This document shows, piece after piece, positions 33,557-43,241 of a stretch of DNA of 64,000 bases. Within the stretch, counting starts at the first letter, position 1. The number at the start of each line of letters is the position of its first letter. A model generated the notes under the pieces. That model searched no databases. It was not told the DNA's origin and saw only the letters and a list, made by a program, of their open reading frames with translations. Source of the DNA: Lunularia cruciata (lineage: Eukaryota > Streptophyta > Marchantiopsida > Lunulariales > Lunulariaceae); the NCBI GenBank assembly GCA_948567375.1, contig OX419759.1:8400744-8464743 (forward strand), in the 5' to 3' direction. A program made the translations under genes and the position numbers.

Positions 33557-34163
33557 CCTACCTTGGCTTGAACGTCATAAGGTTCAATTTGATTGGACCC
33601 GACAACAAATTCAAGTACAACACCAAGGTAGTAATTTCTAATTAGGTTGTCTGGCACCTCTGAGTAAGACACCTAAGAATAGTCAATCCCAAGATGAGAA
33701 ATTTGTCAAGAAGGCAACCATAGAGCAAATCTGGAAGGGAAATGAGTCCCAAGATGGGAAATTTGCCAGGAAGGCAACCATGGAGCAAGCTTGGAAGAGA
33801 GATGAGTCCTTGGAAGGGAAATTTGTTAATAAAGCAGCCATAGAGCAATCTTTGGAGGAAGATAAGTTTATATTTGTGGTGTGGATCAAGCCGATTGCAC
33901 AAGAATAATCTGAGGAGGGCCAAGAGCCTCATCAAGCAATGGTTGATTGGATAATTCAAGAATTTGTGGATGTGTTTTCGGATGATCTGCCAAAGGGATT
34001 ACCCTCCAATCAAGGTATGCTCTTCAAGATCAAGTTATTGCCAGTGAGTAATCCAATGAGTAGACCAATCTATTGGCCCTCACCAAAGGAGTTGGAGGAG
34101 TTGCAAACAACACTTATAGAGTTGTTGGAGAAAGATTTCATACAACATGGTACCTCTCCTTGG
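33557..34163 (+). repeat. Inverted ~606-bp extra segment inside E3
   Basis: Plus-oriented chromovirus sequence (protease end LAWLERHKVQFDW-like, repeat linker, RT entry region open at 33939-34205) lies within minus-oriented E3. The uninterrupted homologue in E4 shows that the segment was added between tctgatgag and ccaagaaggtaac without loss. E3 still has its own copy in normal orientation at 34656-35259, so the two form inverted arms of about 605 bp with a ~490-bp spacer (the RT). The inner junction is the perfect palindrome cttggatccaag at 34159-34170. Confidence 0.85.
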
Positions 34164-36770
34164 ATCCAAGAAGGTAACTTCCTTCTGCCAAAAGGCACAC
34201 TTTGACTTCTTGTAGTAAAATTTCCATTGTTATAGTAATCTTAGGACTTCTTGCATGTGATTCATATGTTATGCCTCTATCTTGCTATAGATTAAGATAT
34301 CATTCAAGAATACCACCATGTATTGATCCAATAGTCCATCCAACACCCGATGCATTTGATTCATGAAGATTGTTGGAGCATTAATGAGCTCAAAAGGTAG
34401 AACTCTCCACTCAAAAGACCCATACCTTGTGCAAAAGGTAGTCTTTTGCACATCTTCCCTATCAATAGTGAATTGCCAATAGCTGCTGTGAAGATCCAAC
34501 TTGGAAAAATATCATGCTTCACTCAATTGATCAAGCAAGTCATTGATCCAAGGCAAAAGATATGCATTCTTCATTGTTTGCTTATTGAGCCCATGATAAT
34601 CAATATAGAAATTAAGTACTCTATCTTTCTTTGGAACAAATAGTACTAGTGCTCCCCAAGGAGAGGTACTATGTTGTATGAAGTCCTTCAAACAACTCCG
34701 TAAGTGTTTTTTGCAACTCCTCCAACTCCTTTGGTGAGAGCCAATAGATTGGTCTACTCACTAGAGTACTCCTAGCAATAACTCAATCTTGAAGAGCATA
34801 CCACGATTGGAGAGTAATCCCTTTGGCAGATCATTTGGAAACACTTCCACAAACTCCTAAACTAGCTGATCAACCATTGCTTGATGAAGCTCTTGGCCGT
34901 CCTCAGATTTTCCTTGTGTAATTGGCTTGATCCACACCGTAAAAATAGAGTTATCTTCCTCCAAAGCTTGCTTTATGATTGCTTCACTAACAAACTTCCC
35001 ATCTAGGGACTCATCTCTCTTCAAAGCTTGCTCCATAGCTGCTTTCTTGGCAAACTTCTCATCCTGGGACTCATCTCCCTTCAAGGCATGCTCTATGGTT
35101 ACCTTCTTGACAAACTTCCCATCCTTGGACTAACTATTCTTAGGTATCTTACTCAAAGGTGCCAGAAAACTTGATTGGAAATTCCCACCTTGGTGTTGTA
35201 CTTGCATTTGTCATCGAGTCCAATCAAATTGAACCTTATGACGTTCAAGCCAAGGTAGTCCTAGAATGACATCGTGGTGTATAGGTGCCATTACAAACCT
35301 CATACACTCTAAATACTCATTCCCAATCTTGAAGGTAATAGGATGCAAGGTATGGAATGCAGAACCTTTCTACCATCTGCTATCATCAATCTACTTCCAA
35401 TTACTTGCTTGATAGGAATACCCAATTCCTTTGCTACTTGCATAGACATGCCATTCTCTGAACTTCCAAAATCAACCAAAATCATTAGATATCAACCCCA
35501 ATTGAATATCATATCTTGAAACAAATTTGCATAGGTCAAGCCTTCAATCCCATTGGAACTAATCAAGCTCCCAATAGGCGGTTGGAAATATCCTATTAGG
35601 ATTCCTTGTTTCTCTAATCATTTTGCTCCACAAACTCCATCTGGGTGACTTGTCAAGGTCACTCATTCCTAAGTAGAGATTCAACAATGCAATGTCCAAC
35701 TTGGTGACAATAAAAATAACCTTCATTTTGTCATAATCTTTCTTTATTCACTATACCAAGTGGTCTCCGTTAGATAGCATCAATCTCCATTGGTACCAAT
35801 TCCTCCACTCATGCATACTATACTGGTAGGCTTTGTGTAGGTTGAGATCAAGACCAAGTTGTCGCAACCAAGGAATCAAAGCACTCAACCAATTGCATGG
35901 CTTCTTCCACATTTTGTGGTTCTTGCATGGTCACATCCAATTTGGTTTGTGACTTCAATCCCCTCACAAATTGATCCAAAACTTCACCTTCTTGTATATC
36001 AAGAATTTTCATGATGATGTTCTGAAATTGCATGATGTAGCTCCTTATAAAGCCAATTTTCTTCAACTCCACCAATTTTTCTTGTGCGGCTTGGGTAGCA
36101 TTTATAGTTTGAAATTGACCAAGTATTGCATCCTTGAATTTTTCCCATGTCAAAATTGGTGCAACAATCTGTTGTTCAGCTCGATCCACTCGGAATTGCC
36201 ACTAAAGTTTTACCACACCATCCAATTGGCTAGAAGCTAAGAGAATCTATTTCCGTTCAGCTTGAAGATTGTAAGCTTCAAAGTAACATTTGCAATCAAA
36301 CACAAAATTCTCCATTGTGCTTGGAAGATTCTTGGCTTGAAACACCTTGGGTTTTGGAAATCAAATTTGATCTTCTACATCTTGAACTAGTGCTCTCTCT
36401 ATGTGTTCTTGTTGTTGTTGGTCTTGTTCATCCAACAATTAACTAAGGTGCTTGATTTGTTGTTGCATAGCAATGATAACGTCTGGTATTGTTGCCATGG
36501 CTATAACTCTATCCCACTACTCCCAATTTATCTAATTTATTAACACATAGATGCAGCATGTCCACCATTCTCCATAAGTTACAATTGGAAGTATCAAGGG
36601 TTCCTCAAACAAGGTGATCATATGCATAAAATCTTACCCAAAGCGTGAGGTGATGAATTGTGTGAATCGATACTTGGATAATACTTGGACACAAAAATCC
36701 CAATGTTTTGGCAGAAATGGATTTGGTAGTCCATAAATTCCATCCATCCCCATTCTTGCTCTGATACCAA
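34164..36770 (-). pseudogene. E3 RT, linker, protease and gag
   Basis: Right to left: primer site, gag (35848-36189 open, with EKFKDAILGQFQTINATQAAQEKL and FVRGLKSQTKLDVTMQEPQNVEEAMQ), decayed knuckle (about 35700), protease (35210-35560, broken), three-unit linker (34857-35130) and RT (34269-34640: LHSSYWQFTI, FELINAPTIFMNQMHRVL, VVFLNDILIYSK). The first Asp of the RT catalytic box reads Leu-Asn (FLND), which would kill activity. Confidence 0.82.
36759..36769 (-). promoter_or_regulatory. E3 primer-binding site (initiator tRNA-Met)
   Basis: Plus-strand gctctgatacca reads tggtatcagagc on the minus strand, a perfect match to the plant initiator tRNA-Met 3' end. It sits one base from the LTR and is the only perfect primer site in the window. 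Confidence 0.85.
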
Positions 36771-37154
36771 TGTAAAGTACCAAGATTGAGGAGAGAAATA
36801 GGAGAATGGAAGCTCACATTGGGACACTTGCATGAGGGAAAACTCTGAATGCATAGTATGAGTTTCAACTCTTGTATTTATAGGGATCCTACAAGGCTCT
36901 AACCCTAAACCCTTGAGTTGCTTTCTTGGAGTGCAAGCCAAGTTAATCGGAAAGCTTCTCAAGAAGCCGCTTACTTGGCGTGCAAGCTATGCTAGTTGGA
37001 AGCTTCTAGAAGCTATCTACTTGGCGTGCTAGCTAAGCTAGCTAGGAAGCTTCCCAAGAAGCTTCCTAGATACTTTTGGATATTCTAGGCTAATTTTTTT
37101 ATTTGTTATTTTTTTAGCCCTACTAACTTTGTCACTAAACTCCATATTGTTACA
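36771..37154 (-). repeat. E3 5' LTR
   Basis: 384-bp LTR, tgtaaagtacc to ttgttaca on the plus strand, followed by tgacc and E0 RNase H sequence. GAAGCTTCTAGAAG occurs near 37000. Confidence 0.9.
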
Positions 37155-37280
37155 TGACCAATCTCTTGAGGAGAACATCAAGCTTTTAGTGGACCACCAA
37201 GCACAAAGAAGCATTCAAGAAACTAAACATATGGTATCTTCTTGATCTATCCTCCAACCATATGATCCTTAATTACCTTG
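37155..37280 (+). pseudogene. E0 RNase H, piece after E3
   Basis: It resumes at the DLLGKN-like segment (tgaccaatctcttgagg) and continues through the LKHMVSS and YDPQLPC segments until a solo LTR begins at 37281. The last five bases, ccttg, are the target duplication. Confidence 0.8.
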
Positions 37281-38025
37281 TGTAATATTTTGAGGATAAC
37301 AAAGAAACACAAAAAAGAAAACACAAGTTTCACACTAAAACTATGGTGCCCCAAAGAAGCACCTTCTCTTTATTATATAACCAAAGAGGATCTCCTCCAA
37401 AGAAGCTCCATCATAGGATTAGGTACATGAATAGGTGACCTGTCTACAAGCTCCACCCTTAGATTACTTGCATAGATGGGTGACATGTTGGTCCTGGTCC
37501 ATCTGGCTGGTCAAACAAGCTTTGATTGGAAGGAAATCTTTTAATGAATCTTCTTGTAAGAATCTCAAAATCATGTGGGTGAGGTACCATTGGAAAGCTC
37601 TTGGTGAGACAAACCAAGGGGGAGAGAAGGCAAGCCTTTCCTCCAATGGGGGAGAACATGCATATTTTTTAGGCCTAATTCATCCATTTAGGCCTCTAAA
37701 ATTGCCTTTGAAGTTTTCAGGCCTATTTTGGTTTTTTCCCTATTAGTAGAAGTGCTCTTTTTGTGATACCTCTACCTGATCTAATTAGTCCATTATGTTT
37801 ACCATCCTTCCAAATATCACCAACCCAAATTCTACCTTTAGATCATATGTCTAGCTATTGATTCTAAAGTCTTCAAGCATATTTTGGTTTTTGGCCTATT
37901 AGTAGAAGTACTCTTTTGGGTGATACCTCTATCTGATCTACTTGGTCCATCATGTATAACATCCTTCCAGATGTTAAAAAACCAAATTTCATCTCTAGAT
38001 CATATGTCTAGCTATTGGTATTACA
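37281..38025 (-). repeat. Family-2 solo LTR in E0 RNase H
   Basis: 745 bp from tgtaatatttt to ttggtattaca with a perfect target duplication ccttg (37276-37280, 38026-38030). A TATA-like box on the minus strand (ttatataataaag) near 37375 sets orientation. No internal region is present, so it arose by LTR-LTR recombination. Confidence 0.9.
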
Positions 38026-38998
38026 CCTTGTGTGCTTGATTTTGGTTGTTCTAACTTTGTCATTGGAATTGTGTTATAGCAAGGATTTCTAGAGTGATTA
38101 CATCCCATTGCCTTTTTGTCTTCCCAACTAAACACCACAAAAGGAATTACTCTACTTGGGATCAAGAGCAACTAGCAGTGGTATATGCCACAAAGATATG
38201 GAGATATTATCTCTTGGAGAAACAAGTGATCATGTAAACCAATCATAATCTTTGTTGTAGACCTTACATTTAGAGCACATGAAAAATTTATATCATTGAT
38301 GGGAGGAACAACTCCAATTTTTGGACATCAAGCTTGAGTGAAAACCCAACAAGTTCCATGTCATCCTTGATGCACTATCATGATGACGTGATTTGAAGAC
38401 TTTTCTTGAATCTCTCATAACAACATCACTTACGATAATGTGAATTGACTTACAAGTCCAAATCAAGTTTAGGACCATTTTACATTACAACATCTTCTTT
38501 TGGTACAAGGTAATCTTGTAGCACAAAACAAGGAATAAAATACTTTCTCCTTCAAGCAAGGCCTTTAATTTTGTGAGAATCAATTTATGTTTCAATCAAG
38601 GATGGTCTACAACTTGTGCGGCTTCAAGAGGCCCATGACTTACAAATCATTGGTCACATGGGTGTGGACAAGATTTTTAGTATCCTAAAATGTCAATGGT
38701 GGTGGCTCAACATGGCATAAGAGGTTTGAGAGTTTTTCCAATCTTGTGAGAGCAACAAAGCCAATAACCAAAAGCCGAATGGACTCCTTCAACCACTACC
38801 AATCCATCTACCCATTAGGAACATGTAAAGTTAGACCTCATCACATCCTTGCAAAGATGGACTAAGGCCATATAACCAGTGTATTGTTTGTTGATAATCT
38901 CAACAAGTAGATTCATTTTGCTCATACCATGGATATAGTTGATGCTCCAACAATGACCCAAATCTACTTTACCATCGTCTTCAAGCACCATGGAATGT
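38026..38998 (+). pseudogene. E0 RNase H end and integrase start
   Basis: Continues E0: RNase H blocks (VIGIVL, then AERNYST-like and QEQLAVVYA-like codons) and the integrase zinc-binding and first-Asp regions (about 38640-38860) with many stops. Cut at 38998 by another solo LTR. Confidence 0.75.
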
Positions 38999-39586
38999 TG
39001 TAGTACCAATAGCTAGATATATTATCTAGAGGTGAAAATTGACATCATAATATTTGGAAGGATGTTATATATGATGATCTAAGTATATTAGATAGAGGTG
39101 TCACCAAAAGAGTACTCCAACTAAAAAGGCTGAGGTCGAAAACACCCTAAAAACTTCAAAGTCAATTTTGGAGGCCTAAACAGATAAATTAGACCTTGAA
39201 AATGGAGCAATCCTACCCCTTTGGAGAGAAAAGGTGTTGCCTTCTCCTCCTTTTTTTGTCTCATTGAGAGCTTTCAAATGGTACCTCATCCACGTTGTTT
39301 TGAGCTTCTTACAAGAAGATTCCCTTTAGTCAAACTTCTATGACCAACCAGATAGAACAAGGACCAACATGCCACTTATCCATGCAACTAATCTAAGTGT
39401 GGAGCTCACTAATATCTCACCAATCCATATATTTGATCCAAGTGTGTAGCTTCCTTTGAGAGGATTCTCTTTGCTATATAATGAAGACAAGATGCTCCTT
39501 AGTGGCATTGAAGTATTGAGGGTTGAAGCTTTGTGTTTCTTCTCTTATGTTTCTCTTGATAGTTCTATTGTCCTCAAAACATTAAA
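38999..39586 (+). repeat. Family-2 solo LTR in E0 integrase
   Basis: 588 bp in plus orientation, tgtagtacc to cattaaa, inserted at the VLIS codons of integrase. Flanks aatgt (38994-38998) and aatgc (39587-39591) form the target duplication with one C/T difference. TATA-like gctatataatga near 39473. Confidence 0.87.
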
Positions 39587-40512
39587 AATGCCAAAGGTTC
39601 TCATCTCTAATTGAGATCCTCATTATATTAGTAAATTTTGGCAAGTGTTTTTTAAACTCCTTGGTACCAAGCTTGCATTGTCTATAACTTATCATCCTCA
39701 AATTGATGGACAAACAAAAGAAGCAAATTGCAATTTGGAGGAGATGCTACATGCCTTTGGCAACATTCACCATAATAATTGGGATACTTATCTCATAGTT
39801 GCCAAGTTTACATATAATAATTCCAAGTAGAAAAGTACCAACTTTTCTCCCTTCTTCCTTAATTATGGGCAAGATCCACTTGTTCTAGATTCTCTTCTTT
39901 CTCTTTTGGCATCTTATGTCTTACATACATCCAACTTCTTCTCCATGTTATCTAAATCTCTACAACAAGCCAAGTCTCATCTTCTCATTGCTCAAAATTA
40001 GCAAAAGCAGTATGTTAATAAAATCATTGCAATCTCATCTTTCAACTAGGTGATAAGTTCATGCTTTCTTCCAATAGCCTTTCTCTCATTTGATACCTAA
40101 GTCCGTAAACTTGCTCCCAATTGGATAGGCCCATTTGAGATTACTCAGATCATATTTCTGATTGCCTACCAACTTGCTCTCCTTAGTCATATACGGATCC
40201 ATCATGTCTTCCATGTTTCAAAGATAAACCCTTTATTTTTAATCCATCTTCCTTTTCTACTAGTGTGTAATCCCTCCTTCTTCCATCCATATTAATGATC
40301 ATGAGGAATATAAAGTTGATTGTATCTTTGCACGTCGTAACATCCAATGTGGCCGCCAACAACACACTAAATATAAGGTCCTTTGGAAAGGGTATCCCCT
40401 TCACAATGTCACATGGGAGTCTCTTTCTCATCTCAACAATGCACAAAAAACCATGCAAGAGTTTGAAGATTCCATGGTGACAAGTATGTCACCAACTAGC
40501 AATTGGAGAATA
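39587..40512 (+). pseudogene. E0 integrase end and chromodomain
   Basis: The integrase tail is open at 39645-39830: KLLGTKLALSITYHPQIDGQTKEANC, again with Lys at the third catalytic position, then LEEMLHAFGNIHHNNWD. After the GPY/F-like region with stops, chromodomain pieces occur at 40290-40470 (KVLWKGYPLHNVTWESLSHL-like). It leads into the polypurine tract and the 3' LTR. Confidence 0.8.
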
Positions 40513-40928
40513 TGTAATAATATAGAGTTACCAAATGAGTTAGTAGAAGCCAATGATTAGTAATCTAAGTTAAACATAGCAAAAGGAAGTAGAAATAGCC
40601 TAAGAATGTGCTAGAAGCATCGAGAAAATGTGTAGGTAGAATATTCTAGAAGCACCAAGGAAGCTTCTTGGTGAGAATCTTCCAAGAACTTTCCAAGAGT
40701 AGAGTAACTTGTAGGCCAAGTTGATGGCTTGCTTAGCTTGCATTCCAAATAAGGCAGCTCTTAGAAGGAACCAATCTTGGAAGCTCCTTAGAATCTTATA
40801 CCCAAGTTACCTATAAATACCCAAGCTAAGGTCAAGCTAGGCATTCGGAGTTTCTCTCACTTGAGAGTCCCTGTGTGATCTTCCACAATGGTCTTCCTTT
40901 CTTCTATTTCTCTCCTCGGTCTTTTATA
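40513..40928 (+). repeat. E0 3' LTR
   Basis: 416-bp LTR, tgtaataatatag to cttttata. It is the most divergent LTR of the family here, matching E0 as the oldest copy. TATA box ctataaataccc near 40812. The following bases tccat mark the original host site. Confidence 0.85.
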
Positions 40929-41570
40929 TCCATGTTATAAATGTAAGATAAGCAATATTGAGAAATGCAGGTACACAAAGCATGCATTGCCACATTGATG
41001 GCATCTTGGTCAGCTGATCTTTCTTCCCCATGCATTTTAAAACTCTAAGCTTATGGCGGGAAAGGAACATCTCAAACAACTATTTGAAAACTCGATGTTT
41101 TCAAAGACTAAACTCAATCTTTGCCCACTCAACTAAAGTTATCTACGACCCTAAAAGGTTCATCTACTGCATTGGCATATTTTTAGCCGTTGTGCATTTG
41201 TAAGGTGTGCAATTGGCATGTTACACATTCGTAAATGTGTATCCGAAGATGAGACAAAAACTCATATTGTAAACCCACTAAGCTGCGGTAAATGCCTATT
41301 GGCTTTGTCAATAGGAGATGAGGCAAAGTATGGTGTTGATTGACAATATCAATAAGAAACAATGCAAACAATATCGGTTGTCAAGGTGATGATGTTTGGC
41401 CACCATCCTAGATAACATTAGGGCATTAGGCCATTAGGCCGTTATGCATTAGGGTTATTGGGTTAGGGTTAGATATTCTAGTAAGTTGTAACCTTTGATA
41501 AGTTATACCGCATACCACAAACCAACCCTATAAGTTAGGAGAGGACTAACTATATCTTACTTTATAATAA
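40929..41570. other. Intergenic sequence with telomere-like patch
   Basis: No gene seen. 41424-41471 holds gcattaggccattagg-type repeats followed by ttagggttattgggttaggg, a degenerate stretch near the plant telomere repeat (TTTAGGG). Confidence 0.5.
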
Positions 41571-42095
41571 TAGATTTGGGTTCTGGCTATACTTAGCAGC
41601 ACACACAATCCACCTTATTACCGGCAACCCCTTTAGTTGACGGCAGTGTTTGTCTTTAGGGGCTAATGAAACACTTTGTGGCAAAGTCGGGGATATGGGA
41701 TAACACTAGGGACTTGACCTTTGCCCCCCGGGGAATGATATGCCACCTAAATCCGCCTTATTACAGGATATTATTCCCGAAAATGTTTTGAAAGAAGTTT
41801 CTCTTAGTATGCGATCCTCACCGATTGAATCCCCTTTGGTTTATACAGAGCATTTATAGAATTTATTCCATTGATACAATAGGGTCTATTTTAGTTCTGG
41901 CAATCTTTAGCGACACACCAAATCTACCTTGTCATCGTAAATCCCTTTCGTTTCTGCTTGTGTTTGTCTTTAGTGGCTCAATGAATCCAACTTTACCACT
42001 TTCCCACGGTCGCCTTTATCCACTTTACCACTTATGACATTCTGTGGCAAAGCTGAGGACAAAAGACAGCACAAGGGATTGCCCTTGCCTCAACA
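41571..42095. repeat. Diverged direct duplication (~310-bp offset)
   Basis: 41574-41735 and 41885-42094 share a series of blocks in the same order: ttctggc..tttagc..cacac, cgtttgtcttta-like tgtttgtcttta, and tgtggcaaag. The second copy has an extra ~50 bp near 41995. No frame is conserved between them. Confidence 0.6.
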
Positions 42096-42362
42096 AAAAT
42101 GACGTACGTCTACTAGTAAAATACTAGAGTAAACCCCGTGCATCATGCACGAGGCAAAAGAAAAACCCATGAAAGACATACATAGTCCCCGTCCCCAACC
42201 GTCATCCCTGTCTTTAGAGGCAATCCCGTCCATCTTCCCCCTCTCCGTCCATCAACTCAGTTCCAGCCGTCAATATATATATCTACTCTACTATAAGAGA
42301 CGACAATATCTTAGATTGTAAACGCAGACACAAGGGTGGAAGCTCGAAAGAACAAAGCAACG

Positions 42363-42518
42363 GCACTCAGAATAACAACATAAAACCGTTTGGTTCAAAA
42401 ACTGGGCTCCACATAGGACACCTACTAGTAAAATATAAAAAGGAATACGTATACTAGAACTGAACTGCACTCAAAATAAGAACATAAAACCATTTGGTTT
42501 GAAAACTGGGCTCCACAA
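42363..42518. repeat. Direct repeat of ~50 bp (104-bp offset)
   Basis: gcactcagaataacaac...actgggctccaca at about 42364 recurs almost unchanged at about 42468. This may mark ends of a small unrecognised element. Confidence 0.65.
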
Positions 42519-43020
42519 ATAGTATTAAGGATTTAGCGGGATTACAGAGCAGTGAGGGCATTCACCAAGCTCACATTCACATAAATATAAAGATTTACAA
42601 ATATCTAAAAGCTTGATGTTATAATACAGATCATGCTAGATGATTTGTGATTTTGTTACATACTATCCAATTAGTTAATGTTCGTAGAGAAACTTCAAAG
42701 TTTAAGGGAAACTTGCACGGAAGCAATGAATTGCAATGAATTAGTATGAGCAAGGGTTTCGTTGCAAATTAGTCATAAAATCCTTCAGGCAAGTACAAAC
42801 CACAATTTTACGTAGCGTACACTCAAATCTTCACCACGTCCTTCAAGATGTCCATCTCACTAGTGACATATACCATTCTCATGCAAAGAGAAGAGAACCG
42901 ATGTATTTGCGAGTACGTAGCAAGTTAAATGATGAAAGCAGACATGCACGAGAAGATATGGGCATTCACTAAGCTCCTCACTATTTAACTTAGTTAAGGC
43001 TATCGAGTTGTAGATGAGCC

Positions 43021-43029
43021 CTAGGGTTT
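43021..43029 (+). promoter_or_regulatory. Telo-box upstream of eIF3g
   Basis: ctagggttt is the reverse complement of aaaccctag, the telo-box commonly found in promoters or 5' leaders of plant genes for the translation machinery. It lies 213 bp before the eIF3g start codon, which fits the gene's role. Confidence 0.6.
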
Positions 43030-43066
43030 GTCTCTAGATCCTCCACGACCCTTCCGTGGTCTGGTG

Positions 43067-43213
43067 ATGTCGGGGGATTTCTTCGGGTTCAGTGCTTCAC
43101 GTTCTTTTCCAATCCGACTGTCGTTGGTGCGAGCTACACGATTTTGCAACAGGGTCTCAAGATTTGCGGACGGGTGCGGGATTGTTTCTCTTGCATTAAC
43201 AAACAGGAATTGA
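43067..43213 (+). other. Upstream ORF in eIF3g leader
   Basis: A 48-codon ATG-initiated frame (MSGDFFGFSASRSF...) ends 28 bp before the eIF3g ATG. If the transcript starts near the telo-box, it would precede the main frame and might lower its translation. It could also be removed by a leader intron. No homology is recognised. Confidence 0.4.
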
Positions 43214-43241
43214 TTCCAAGAGGTACAAAGAAGTTGAAAAA

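Larger units (their letters stand above)
25375..37154 (-). mobile_element. E3 chromovirus, complete, nested in E0, carries E4 and an inverted segment
   Basis: A minus-strand full-length chromovirus. Without E4 (26478-32067) and a ~606-bp inverted extra segment (33557-34163) it is about 5.6 kb, like its relatives. It is inserted in E0 RNase H; flanks taaca (left) and tgacc (right) sit at the expected target site, with two mismatches. 5' LTR 36771-37154, perfect primer site 36759-36769, gag, protease, linker, RT, RNase H, integrase and 3' LTR 25375-25788 are present. Frames are broken. Confidence 0.88.

Noticed and set aside
33939..34205. Plus-strand RT frame at 33.9 kb as a separate plus-strand element
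   Set aside because: It has no LTRs or target duplication of its own, and its ends coincide with breakpoints inside E3. It is an inverted duplication, not an insertion.
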